From Sphingomonadaceae bacterium 3R27C6 (GTDB lineage: Bacteria; Pseudomonadota; Alphaproteobacteria; Sphingomonadales; Sphingomonadaceae), in assembly GCA_005503215.1 (NCBI GenBank), contig SCNS01000009.1, positions 124,001 to 188,000 on the forward strand: a stretch of 64,000 nucleotides of DNA. Direction: 5' to 3'. A model generated the notes under the pieces. It did no database searches, was not told where the DNA came from, and was given only the letters and a program-made list of their open reading frames with translations. Below, one piece after another: positions 9,659 to 17,719 of the stretch. Numbering within the stretch: position 1 is the first letter of the stretch; each line of letters opens with the position of its first letter. Made by a program: the position numbers and the translations under genes.

Positions 9659-11968
9659 TCATCGCGTGGGGGGCGTGATGCGGACGTTGACCGTGTGGAT
9701 GCGGCCATCGAGTACGCCCGCCGTCCTGCCGTCGGCGAGCGGGCCCGATCCGCTGTCTTGCCCGAGATCGAAGGTCTCGGTCGGCGAGAAGGACAGGCGG
9801 GGCAGGGCGCCCTTGATCGTGCCGCCGGCGATTTCGGCGCCGTCGCTGAAGATGTGAACAAGCGCCTCGCTCTCGCCGCGCCGTTCGAAGCGGAGCAGGA
9901 TCGTCGCGGGGCCCTGGCGCAGCGCGTGGTCGGCGGCGATTTCGGTCAGCTTGAGGTCGAGGCTGCGGTAGGTGAAAACCGGGCGGCCCTTGCGCAGGTG
10001 CAACGCGAAACCGCCGTGGCGGCCGCCGATCGCGGCGATGGTCCCGCCGGCGCCGGTTTCGAGATCGAGCTTCGCCTCGATGGTGAAGCTGGTCGACGGG
10101 ACGGGCGGGGCCAGCGCCTCGGGAATGCGTGCGGTGGCGCCGCGATAGGTCCAGAGGAAATTGCGCCGCGCCATGTCGGCCGCGAGCTGCTTGCGGACGA
10201 AGCCCCAGGCTTCGCTGGTGTTGGTCAGCGGATAGACATTGTTCGCCTTGGCCTCGCGGTCGAACAGCGCCTTCATCTGGGCGAGCTTGCGCGGGTTGGT
10301 GGCGGCGACGTTGCGCTGTTCGCCGGGGTCGGCGGCGAGGTTGTAAAGTTCCCAATTATCGTCGCCGAACACCGGCCGGTTCATGAAATCCCACACGTCG
10401 AGCCGGTGCGGGACGACCGCCTTCCAGCCGTTCGCATAGATCGACCGGTTGCCGTACATTTCATAATATTGCGCCGGGTGCCGCGTCGGGGCGGCGGGGG
10501 CGGCGAAGCTGTATTTCATGCTGACGCCGTCGAACGCCATCTGCCGCTCGCCGTTGACCGTCGCCGCGGGCGCGATGCCCGCCGCGTCGAGAATCGTCGG
10601 GGTGATGTCGGTGACATGCTGATACTGGCCGCGCAGTTCGCCGCGCGCCGCGATGCCACCCGGCCACGACAGGATCAGCGGCACGCGCGTCCCGCCTTCA
10701 TAGGCCGTTTGCTTATAGTAACGGAACGGCGTGTTGCCCGCGACCGCCCAGCCATTGGCGTAGTGAGGGTAAGTCGAGGGGCCGCCCCAATCGTCATAAT
10801 GACGCAAATTCTCTTCGAGCGTCGCGAAATAGGCGTTGGCGAAATAATGCTCGCTGAAAGTGCCCTGCGGCGCGCCCTCGGCGCTGGCGCCATTGTCGGC
10901 GGTGATCAGGACCACCGTATTGTCGAGTTCGCCGCGCGCCTCGATCGCATCGAGGATACGGCCGAACTGCTCGTCGGCGTGGCTGAGCTGCGCGGCGAAG
11001 GCCTCCATCTGGCGCGCGAACATGCGCTGCTCTTCGCGGCTGAGGTCGGCCCAATGCTTGACCCCGGCGGGCAGCGGCGGAAGCGTCATGTCGGCGGGAA
11101 CGAGCCCCAGCTTCTTTTGCCCGTCGAGAATTTGCTGCGCCGCGACGTCCCAGCCCGCGTCGAAGCGGCCTTTATAATGATCGCGCCAGCGCAGCGGCGC
11201 ATGGTGCGGTGCGTGAACCGCGCCGGTCGCCCAATACATCATGAAGGGCCGGTGCGGGTCGGTCGCGTCGCGCGCGCCGATCCAGCCGATCGCCTTTTCG
11301 GCCATGTCGGCGCTGAGGTGATAGTCGCGGCGCGGCGACAGGGTGACGGGCTGATGGTCCGCCCACAAGGTCGGGTCGAAATTGTCGGCGTCGAAGGCGA
11401 GGAAGCCGTAATAGCGATCGAAACCCTGCCCGCTCGGCCAATAGGTGAAAGGGCCCGCAGCCGACGCATCGGCCTGCGGCAAATGGTCCCACTTGCCGAT
11501 CGCGTAAGTGAGATAGCCCGACTGGCGAAGATTTTCGGCGACGGTGCCCGCGCTTCGCGGGACGAGCGCATCCTGTCCGGGAAAGCCGACCGCGATTGCC
11601 GAATGCCCGCCGATATGGACGCGATGCGAATTGCGCCCGGTGAGCAGCGCCGCGCGGCTCGCCGAACAGATCGGCGTCGTATGATAATTGGTGTAGCGCA
11701 GCCCGCGCTGCGCGACGCGGTCGATGTTCGGGGTTTCGACGAGGCCGCCATAGCTGCCGAGCTGGCCGAAGCCCATGTCGTCGATCACCCAGACGAGGAT
11801 GTTGGGCGCCCCCGCGGTGGCGGTTGTGCGGTTGATCGGCCCGGGGACCGAATCGGCGAAGGTCTTGCCGATCCGGGGCTGGTCGCCAGCGGCGGCCGAC
11901 ATCGGCGGCGCGATCGCGGCGGTGCCCAGACAGGCGGCCGCGATACCGAAAAACCGATACTTCCTCAT
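9659..11968 (-). CDS. Sulfatase (arylsulfatase-type), large, with C-terminal extension
   Basis: 769 residues. A signal peptide (FFGIAAACLGTAAIA) indicates periplasmic export. Metal-binding Asp63-Asp64 (VIDDMGFG) and the formylglycine motif C101-S-A-S-R (in PICSASRAALLTGRN) identify a type I sulfatase, which hydrolyses sulfate esters; the motif is the C-x-A-x-R variant rather than C-x-P-x-R. A GKWDHLP lysine and TADNGAS are further active-site segments. The last roughly 180 residues (GGRHGGFALHLRKGRP onward) look like a beta-sandwich, LamG-like extension. I prefer ATG 11968, with GAGGTG upstream, over an upstream start. It is first in its operon, facing the Rieske gene. No formylglycine-generating enzyme is in the window. 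Confidence 0.93.
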   Translation of the reverse strand: MRKYRFFGIAAACLGTAAIAPPMSAAAGDQPRIGKTFADSVPGPINRTTATAGAPNILVWVIDDMGFGQLGSYGGLVETPNIDRVAQRGLRYTNYHTTPICSASRAALLTGRNSHRVHIGGHSAIAVGFPGQDALVPRSAGTVAENLRQSGYLTYAIGKWDHLPQADASAAGPFTYWPSGQGFDRYYGFLAFDADNFDPTLWADHQPVTLSPRRDYHLSADMAEKAIGWIGARDATDPHRPFMMYWATGAVHAPHHAPLRWRDHYKGRFDAGWDVAAQQILDGQKKLGLVPADMTLPPLPAGVKHWADLSREEQRMFARQMEAFAAQLSHADEQFGRILDAIEARGELDNTVVLITADNGASAEGAPQGTFSEHYFANAYFATLEENLRHYDDWGGPSTYPHYANGWAVAGNTPFRYYKQTAYEGGTRVPLILSWPGGIAARGELRGQYQHVTDITPTILDAAGIAPAATVNGERQMAFDGVSMKYSFAAPAAPTRHPAQYYEMYGNRSIYANGWKAVVPHRLDVWDFMNRPVFGDDNWELYNLAADPGEQRNVAATNPRKLAQMKALFDREAKANNVYPLTNTSEAWGFVRKQLAADMARRNFLWTYRGATARIPEALAPPVPSTSFTIEAKLDLETGAGGTIAAIGGRHGGFALHLRKGRPVFTYRSLDLKLTEIAADHALRQGPATILLRFERRGESEALVHIFSDGAEIAGGTIKGALPRLSFSPTETFDLGQDSGSGPLADGRTAGVLDGRIHTVNVRITPPTR

Positions 11969-12024
11969 TCCCGCACACCTCGTGTCTATCAATCGCCGGA
12001 TGCTTGACGATGCACTATAGATGA

Positions 12025-12048
12025 ATTACAATCTTCGTAAAGTGTAAA
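12025..12048. promoter_or_regulatory. Operator-like repeat ATTACA-N12-TGTAAA
   Basis: Inverted half-sites with exact 12-bp spacing in the 103-bp gap between the divergent sulfatase and Rieske genes. The same arrangement occurs at 29728-29751 and, degenerate, at 16618-16641. It probably binds one of the TetR proteins; inference only. Confidence 0.45.
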
Positions 12049-12071
12049 CATCGAGATGGCGAGGGCAGGAT

Positions 12072-13220
12072 ATGAAAATCGAACTGGATGCGATCTATCG
12101 CCGCATTGTCGATCATCTGGAAAATGGCACCACCGACATGGCGGCGGATTCGATCGAGGTGCCCGCCGCCCATTTCACCGATGCCGACCATCTCGCCCGC
12201 GAGCTCGAGGTCTTCCGCCGCCAGCCCCTCGCGGCGGCGACGAGCATGGAGATTCCCGAACCCGGCAGCTTCGTGACGCGCGACATATTGGGTGTGCCTT
12301 TGCTGATCGTGCGCCAGAAGGACAACAGCGTCGGGGTCTTCCGCAACATGTGCCGCCACCGCGGCGGCAAGGTCGAGCAGGCCGATAAGGGCAAGAAGCC
12401 CTTCTTCGTCTGCGCCTATCATGGCTGGAGCTTCAAGGGTGACGGGTCGCTGCGCGGCGTGCCGTTCGAGGAGCAATATGGCACGCTCGACAAGGGGTGC
12501 CGCAACCTCTTCTCGGTTGCGGCGGAGGAACGCCACGGCCTCATATGGATCAAGCTGCCGCAGGCGCCGCAGGACCTGGGCGTTGCCGATTATCTGGGCG
12601 ACGCCGACGAGCGGCTCGCGGCCTATGACATCGACCAGCTCGTCGTCTTCATGGATCAGAAGATCGACCTCGACATCAATTGGAAGCTGGTGATGGACGG
12701 CGCGATCGATGTGCTCCACCCGCAATTCCTGCACGCCGAAGGGGTCGGCAAGCTGATCCAGACCGGCGCCGCGGTGTGGCTCGATCTCGGGCGGCATGGC
12801 CAATCCTATTCGGCACGCAAGCGGCTCGCGCGCAAACTGAAAGCCGGTGAGCCGGTCGAGGGGGGGTGGCGCTACCTGACCGGCAACCTGATGATCTTCC
12901 CGAACATGAGCGTGATTCCGACGCCCGACCATATCGAGCATTGGACGGTGTGGCCGCACCTGACCGACCCCGGCAAATGCCATGTCCATATCCGTTTCCT
13001 GACCGACCCCGCCAAGCTGACCGACGAGGTCGCGGCGCGGATCAACCGCAGCTGGGATATCTTGCGGCAGGCGGCGACCGAGGAGGATTTCCCGATGGAG
13101 GAAATGATCCAGGCCAATGCCGCGGCGCTGCCGACGGCCGACTTCCTTTATGGCGCCAACGAAGTGCCGACGCAGCACCTGCACCTGCAGATGGCGCGCG
13201 AGTTCGAAGCGCTGGCCTGA
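12072..13220 (+). CDS. Rieske non-haem iron oxygenase, alpha subunit 1
   Basis: 382 residues. The N-terminal Rieske [2Fe-2S] site is C94-x-H96 and C114-x2-H117 (CRHRGG and CAYHGW). The catalytic domain has the mononuclear iron motif D213-x2-H216-x4-H221 in AIDVLHPQFLH. It is an aromatic or alicyclic ring-hydroxylating oxygenase component that inserts oxygen with electrons from a ferredoxin/reductase. No beta subunit gene is adjacent, suggesting an alpha-only oxygenase, and no reductase is in the window. It is divergent from the sulfatase and 70 bp upstream of an acyl-CoA synthetase on the same strand, a likely two-gene operon. The ring substrate is unknown. Confidence 0.93.
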   Translation: MKIELDAIYRRIVDHLENGTTDMAADSIEVPAAHFTDADHLARELEVFRRQPLAAATSMEIPEPGSFVTRDILGVPLLIVRQKDNSVGVFRNMCRHRGGKVEQADKGKKPFFVCAYHGWSFKGDGSLRGVPFEEQYGTLDKGCRNLFSVAAEERHGLIWIKLPQAPQDLGVADYLGDADERLAAYDIDQLVVFMDQKIDLDINWKLVMDGAIDVLHPQFLHAEGVGKLIQTGAAVWLDLGRHGQSYSARKRLARKLKAGEPVEGGWRYLTGNLMIFPNMSVIPTPDHIEHWTVWPHLTDPGKCHVHIRFLTDPAKLTDEVAARINRSWDILRQAATEEDFPMEEMIQANAAALPTADFLYGANEVPTQHLHLQMAREFEALA

Positions 13221-13290
13221 CGCGCGCCTCACGGATGATGTAAACAGAGACGGCTGGCCAACGAGCCAGAACCGTCTCGGGAGAGACTGC

Positions 13291-14826
13291 ATGAATATCG
13301 CCGAACTCGTCCGTTACTGGGCGCGCTGGAGACCCGATCACACCGCCGTCATCGCTGACGACGTCCGCACGAGCTGGGCCGAGTTCGACGCGCGCAGCGA
13401 TGCGATCGCACGCGGCCTGCGCGCGGCGGGGGTGGGGAAGGGCGATCGCGTCGGCATGCACCTCGACAACCGGATCGAGGCGCCGCTCTTGACCGTGGCA
13501 TGCCTGAAGCTTGGCGCGATGATCGTCCCGCTCAATTTCAAGCTGACCGGGGGCGAGATCCTGCCTTTGCTCGAGGACGCGGATTGCAAGCTCGTCGTCA
13601 GCCAGGCGAAGCATCTCGACCGGCTCGAACTCGCGGCGGCGAAATTGCCGTTCAAAATCTATAGCCTCGACGGCAACGACGTGCCCGGCTTTGCGTCGCT
13701 GTGTATCAACAACGGTCCAGCGCCGATCGAGGTTATTGGCCTGAATGACGCGGGTTTCCTCTGCTACACCTCGGGCACGACGGGACGCCAGAAGGGCGCG
13801 CTGCTTACCCACGGCGGCGCGATGTATCCCGGCCTTGCGAAAAATATCGCCGAAGGGCTGACCTGGCGCGATTCGATCATGGTCGCGGTGCCCTTCGTCT
13901 TTACCGGCGCGATCGTGTCCTGCTTTATCCAGTTCACGGTCAACGCCGGCGGCACGATGGTGCTTGAGTCCGATTTCGATATCGACCGCTATCTCGACGT
14001 CATCGAGCGGCATCGGGTCAGCGCCGCGACGACGGTGCCCGTCGTATGGGAGCGGCTGATGCGTTCGCCGGGATTCGAGCGCGCCGATCTGTCGAGCATG
14101 ATCTCGGCCGCGGCGGGCGGTGCGCCGGTCAGCATCGACCTGATCGAGGCCTATCGCGCCAAGGGCATCTCGCTGATCCAGTCCTATGGTCTGACCGAAG
14201 CGTCGGGCCTCGCCGCGACGATGCACGGCGAGGATGCGATCAAGCATATCGGCTGGGCGGGGCGCCCGATCGTCGGCAGCGAAATGAAGATCGGCGATGC
14301 CGACGGCAACGCGCTCGCCAATGGCGAGGTTGGCGAAATCATGGTGCGAGGCCCGCATGTCATGCGTGAATATTGGCGCAACCCCGAGGCCACGGCTGCG
14401 ACTTTCGCGGGCGACTGGCTCCGCACCGGCGACACGGGGATGATGAACGACGAAGGTTTCGTGAAGGTGGTTGACCGGTCGAAGGACATGATCATTTCGG
14501 GGGGCATCAACGTCTATCCGGCGGAGATCGAGAAAATCCTTTCGGCGAACCCGCATATCGCCGAACTCGCGGTGATCGGGGTGCCCGACAGCGATTGGGG
14601 CGAGGTGCCGATGATCGTCGCGAGCGGCGTCAGGGACCAGGCGGCCGCCATGTCGGCGTTCGAGTGCGACGGGTCGGCGCAGCTCGCACCGTTCAAGCGG
14701 CCGCGGCGCGTCGTCTTTATCGACGAGCCGCTGCCGCGCACCTTGTCGGGCAAGGTTTCCAAGCCGACGCTGCGCGGGCTTTTCCCGGCGGTTCCCGCAC
14801 AGGCGAAGGCGTTGTTCGGGAAATAG
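13291..14826 (+). CDS. Acyl-CoA synthetase (AMP-dependent, ANL superfamily) 1
   Basis: 511 residues. The ATP/AMP-binding P-loop motif TSGTTGRQKG, the YGLTEASG A5 motif, the hinge region DWLRTGDTGMMNDEG/VDRSKDMIISGG and the C-terminal catalytic lysine region (PRTLSGKVSKP) are all present. It makes an acyl-CoA thioester from a carboxylic acid, with ATP going to AMP and PPi. ATG 13291 is preceded by GGGAGAGACTGC; the frame extending to 13117 overlaps the Rieske gene and is not used. It follows the Rieske gene and is probably co-transcribed, so it may activate an acid formed after ring or side-chain oxidation. The chain or ring specificity is not readable. Confidence 0.92.
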   Translation: MNIAELVRYWARWRPDHTAVIADDVRTSWAEFDARSDAIARGLRAAGVGKGDRVGMHLDNRIEAPLLTVACLKLGAMIVPLNFKLTGGEILPLLEDADCKLVVSQAKHLDRLELAAAKLPFKIYSLDGNDVPGFASLCINNGPAPIEVIGLNDAGFLCYTSGTTGRQKGALLTHGGAMYPGLAKNIAEGLTWRDSIMVAVPFVFTGAIVSCFIQFTVNAGGTMVLESDFDIDRYLDVIERHRVSAATTVPVVWERLMRSPGFERADLSSMISAAAGGAPVSIDLIEAYRAKGISLIQSYGLTEASGLAATMHGEDAIKHIGWAGRPIVGSEMKIGDADGNALANGEVGEIMVRGPHVMREYWRNPEATAATFAGDWLRTGDTGMMNDEGFVKVVDRSKDMIISGGINVYPAEIEKILSANPHIAELAVIGVPDSDWGEVPMIVASGVRDQAAAMSAFECDGSAQLAPFKRPRRVVFIDEPLPRTLSGKVSKPTLRGLFPAVPAQAKALFGK

Positions 14827-14860
14827 GGCGGGTTCTGACCGAAGCGATCCTATCGAATAT

Positions 14861-14934
14861 CGTCACCCCGGACTTGATCCGGGGCCTGCCTTCCTGAAGA
14901 AAAAGGCGGGTCCCGGGTCAAGCCCGGGATGACG
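14861..14934. repeat. REP/BIME-like bipartite palindromic repeat between convergent genes
   Basis: Two stem-loops in opposite orientation: CCCCGGA-CTTGA-TCCGGGG (14866-14884) and TCCCGGG-TCAAG-CCCGGGA (14911-14929). They are bounded by CGTCA at the left end and TGACG at the right end, so the whole unit is itself an inverted repeat. This is the kind of dispersed extragenic palindrome seen in many alphaproteobacterial genomes. It sits between the convergent acyl-CoA synthetase and tannase genes and could also terminate both transcripts. Confidence 0.7.
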
Positions 14935-14949
14935 AAGTAGGACCAGCAT

Positions 14950-16575
14950 CTATGGCGCCATCGTCCCCGTGCAACTCCAGTTGCGTGCATCGTTGACATC
15001 GCTCCCGGCCGCACCGGTAAATCGCGTAACCTTCGGGAAGGCGCAAATGCGATAGCTGCGCGCCGGCGGGGCTTCGGTTGTCGCCGGCTTTTCCTTGCTC
15101 ATCCCCGACACATACATGGCGGTGTTCGACGTCGAGTTGAGCTCGAGTTCGCGCGGGGCGTTGGTCATCAGGATTTCGGTCGGCCGGTGGCCACCCTCGA
15201 CCCATCGTTGCATCGCCTCGAGTATCGCCCGCGAACTGTCGGTCGGCGAGCCTTCGCCGCCGCGGCAATGATACATGCCGGGCACGAAAAAGCTCTGGAA
15301 GAAATCCTCGCTGGGCGCGCCGTAAAGGCGCCGGACGCCCGCGCTATAGTTGGCCGTATAGGCCGGAGGTACGGCTTCGTCGGAGGCGCCGGTCCACATG
15401 ATCATCTTCCCACCCTTGCGCATCATCCCCGCCAGCTTTTCGGGGGCGTAGCCATAGCCGCCGACGCGGTCCCAGATCGCTTTTTCCGCCTCGCGCTGCC
15501 GCGGGTCGGCGAAATCCATCTGGGTGAGCGCGTCATAGCCGGACCCGCGCAGCGCTTTCATGCTGAGCACGGTCGATCCGAACAGCGGCGGGCGCGTCGC
15601 GTCGGTCCACGGCGGCGCTGCGGTCCCGAGCCCGATCGGGCCGAGCAATGCCGGATTCGCCAGCCAATATCCGGGTGCGGAAACCTCCGATCCCTCGATC
15701 GCGGGCAATCCGCCCGCAAGCCGATCGAGCGTCGAATATTGCGCGGCGCCGAGGAAGGGGAACAGGGCGGGCGACAGCTGGATCCGGGTCGGATCCCAGA
15801 TCATCCCGTCGCGGGCGCCATCGCTTTCGTCGAAGCGATCCAAGATGACCTGTCCGACGCGCGCCATGTCGGCGGGCGAGATCCACCGTTTGGGGTCTTG
15901 CGCGACATGCTGCGCGACATAGGCCCAGAAGGTCTGGACATAGGCGCTCGTCGGTGCGCCGCCGACGATGAAGCCGTCGGCGTCGCCCGGATAGCGCTCG
16001 GCCTCCATCAGCGTGCTGACCCCGCCGCCCGAACAGCCCATGATATAGCGCGGCATCCGCTGCCGGTCATAATAGCCGCGCGCGATCGCCTGCGTCGCGA
16101 GGGCGGCGACATGCGCGCCGCGATGGGCGTAATCCTCCGACTTTCCGGGGTCGGCGCGGAACGACATGTCGAGAGCGCCGGTCGAATGCGACCCCTTGTC
16201 GGTCGACGCGACGGCATAGCCCGCGCTGATATGCTCGCGCGACGGGTTGACGATATAGCCGGCGGACCCGCCGGGAACGACCATCAGATAGCGGCCGTTC
16301 CAGCTTTGCGGCAGCGCGATCATGAAGCCGACGCTGTTCGGCCCCGGATCGTCGGTGCGCACGGTCCCGTCGATGCGGCAATAGGGGGCGGGATCGGACA
16401 GCCAGCGGACCGACCCGATCGTGACATCCTTTCCCGCCCAGCCGATGGCCTCCGGCGAACAGGTGGCCGCTGCCGTACCGGGTACGGCGACCGGCCGCGA
16501 ATCCTGCGCGGTTGCGGCGGGTATCGTCAGGAAGAGGGTCAGTGCGGCGCCGAGCGATGATGTCCGATACTGCAT
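14950..16575 (-). CDS. Tannase / feruloyl-esterase family protein
   Basis: 541 residues. The N-terminus SSLGAALTLFLTIPAATAQ is a good signal peptide, so it acts in the periplasm or at the cell surface. The nucleophile elbow is GCSGGG with Ser182. PGMYHCRGGEG near residue 430 carries the likely catalytic His next to a Cys, as in the family where a disulfide pins the triad. Tannase-family enzymes cleave esters of phenolic acids or related alcohols. ATG 16575 has a GGAGGATC site. It is divergent from a TetR gene, with two palindromes between them, so it is probably inducible. The true ester substrate in this cluster is unknown. Confidence 0.88.
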   Translation of the reverse strand: MQYRTSSLGAALTLFLTIPAATAQDSRPVAVPGTAAATCSPEAIGWAGKDVTIGSVRWLSDPAPYCRIDGTVRTDDPGPNSVGFMIALPQSWNGRYLMVVPGGSAGYIVNPSREHISAGYAVASTDKGSHSTGALDMSFRADPGKSEDYAHRGAHVAALATQAIARGYYDRQRMPRYIMGCSGGGVSTLMEAERYPGDADGFIVGGAPTSAYVQTFWAYVAQHVAQDPKRWISPADMARVGQVILDRFDESDGARDGMIWDPTRIQLSPALFPFLGAAQYSTLDRLAGGLPAIEGSEVSAPGYWLANPALLGPIGLGTAAPPWTDATRPPLFGSTVLSMKALRGSGYDALTQMDFADPRQREAEKAIWDRVGGYGYAPEKLAGMMRKGGKMIMWTGASDEAVPPAYTANYSAGVRRLYGAPSEDFFQSFFVPGMYHCRGGEGSPTDSSRAILEAMQRWVEGGHRPTEILMTNAPRELELNSTSNTAMYVSGMSKEKPATTEAPPARSYRICAFPKVTRFTGAAGSDVNDARNWSCTGTMAP

Positions 16576-16601
16576 GACGTTGATCCTCCACGCGTCGGTA
16601 A

Positions 16602-16617
16602 TTGATGTTGGCATCAA
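16602..16617. promoter_or_regulatory. Palindrome TTGATG-TTGG-CATCAA
   Basis: A perfect 6-bp inverted repeat 27 bp upstream of the tannase start, in the divergent gap with TetR. A further TTGATG half-site follows at 16644-16649. Candidate operator for the neighbouring TetR or another repressor; not proven. Confidence 0.4.
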
Positions 16618-16641
16618 ATAACAAAAAATGGAAAATGTAAA
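16618..16641. promoter_or_regulatory. Operator-like repeat ATAACA-N12-TGTAAA (degenerate)
   Basis: The same spacing and right half-site as the elements at 12025 and 29728, with one mismatch in the left half. It lies in the tannase/TetR divergent promoter and directly abuts the TTGATG palindrome. Confidence 0.35.
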
Positions 16642-16750
16642 TATTGATGCTATGAAGGGGCGTAGCTAGCGGGCCGCGCCGGCCTTTGGCGGCGCACCGG
16701 CTGGTCAACGACCCGGCGCAAAGCCGGGCAATCGGAAGGACGAAAAGGGC

Positions 16751-17374
16751 TTGGACGTTTCGGAAAGTCGCCAGGATGGCGCCATACGCGACATCGGCAA
16801 GACCGGCGCGAAGATCGTCGACGGCGCGCGTCGCTGTTTCGAGCGATACGGGATAGAGAAGACGACGATCGAGGATATCGCCAAGGCGGCCGGCGTCTCC
16901 CGTCCGACCGTGTATAAATTCTTCGCCGGCAAGATGGACATCGTCGACCACATTGGTTTCGGCGAACTCGACAAGATCCAGGAGCTCGTCCGCGCGCGCA
17001 TCAAGCGCGAGCTTGGCTTCGCCGATATGACGACGGAGGCGATCGTGGCGTCGGTGCTCGTCGCCAGCGGGAATCCGTATATCCGTCGTTTCGTAGAGGA
17101 TCTCGAAGTGTCGGCGCAGAGCCAGCTACCCACCAGCCCCTATCAGCGACAGGCACGGCGCCGGTGGGAATCGGTGATGAAACGCGCGCAGGCCAGCGGC
17201 GAACTTGCCGCCGATCTCGATCCGGCGGAGGTCGTGAGCTGGCTCTCGCGCAATCAGGTGATGTTGCTCCGCGTGCTCGACCAGTTCGGCGGCGACGAGG
17301 AAAAGCTGCGCCATATGGTTCGCCGCTTCGTCGTCGAGCCGCTGCTTGTCAATCGATCCACGCCGTCAAGCTGA
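16751..17374 (+). CDS. TetR-family transcriptional regulator
   Basis: 207 residues. The HTH is unmistakable (YGIEKTTIEDIAKAAGVSRP then TVYKFF), followed by an all-helical ligand-binding domain ending RRFVVEPLL. It begins at a TTG codon with GGAAGGA about ten bases before it; no ATG in frame precedes the HTH. It is close kin to the TetR at 33921: same SRPTVYK recognition helix, YIRR mid-domain motif and C-terminal RRF[VI]V[EQ]PLL. It is divergent from the tannase gene and upstream of TonB receptor 2, so both are likely targets. It is the nearest candidate for the WTWACA-N12-TGTAAA sites. Confidence 0.88.
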   Translation: MDVSESRQDGAIRDIGKTGAKIVDGARRCFERYGIEKTTIEDIAKAAGVSRPTVYKFFAGKMDIVDHIGFGELDKIQELVRARIKRELGFADMTTEAIVASVLVASGNPYIRRFVEDLEVSAQSQLPTSPYQRQARRRWESVMKRAQASGELAADLDPAEVVSWLSRNQVMLLRVLDQFGGDEEKLRHMVRRFVVEPLLVNRSTPSS

Positions 17375-17719
17375 ATGAAGCGGCAGTCGCGCCGGCGAGT
17401 CGCGAATCGCCCTTGACGGACCGCAAACGCCCCATGCTTTGCCAGGCGGTGACTTTTGGGCTGTTTAACCAAGATTTATGAGGATTTTTAGATAGTAAAC
17501 TAGATTCTATAGATTGGCCCGCGTTTCCCGAGCATTCCGCGCTGCGCGCAGAGTTGACATTTTATTGATTTTGTTGTCTGTAATCTTTCGGGAGAGATGC
17601 AAGGCTAAATGGCTGGTCAAGGCGGTCGCTATGATCGCGGGAACAGCGCACCTCCCACGGTGAAGGACTGCGCGGCGTCACCCTCAACGACGGTGGGGCG
17701 CCGCAAATGGGAGGATGTT
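17375..17719. other. 345-bp non-coding region before TonB receptor 2
   Basis: No gene is supported here. It is AT-rich from 17455 to 17590, unlike its surroundings. It holds TTGACA at 17554-17559 with a TGTAAT 19 bp downstream (17579-17584), a possible though loosely spaced promoter. ACTAGATTCTATAGATT at 17499-17515 shares ATAGATT-type sequence with promoter elements near 52361 and 62766. The last 110 bases are GC-rich and in frame with the receptor gene, but lack a good start signal before 17720. Confidence 0.5.

Noticed and set aside
9623..12007. Very long plus-strand open frame (794 aa) opposite the sulfatase
   Set aside because: It mirrors the sulfatase codon by codon, as high-GC genes leave long open antisense frames. 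It has an Arg/Ala-rich composition, no family motif and no promoter, while the sulfatase has complete motifs.
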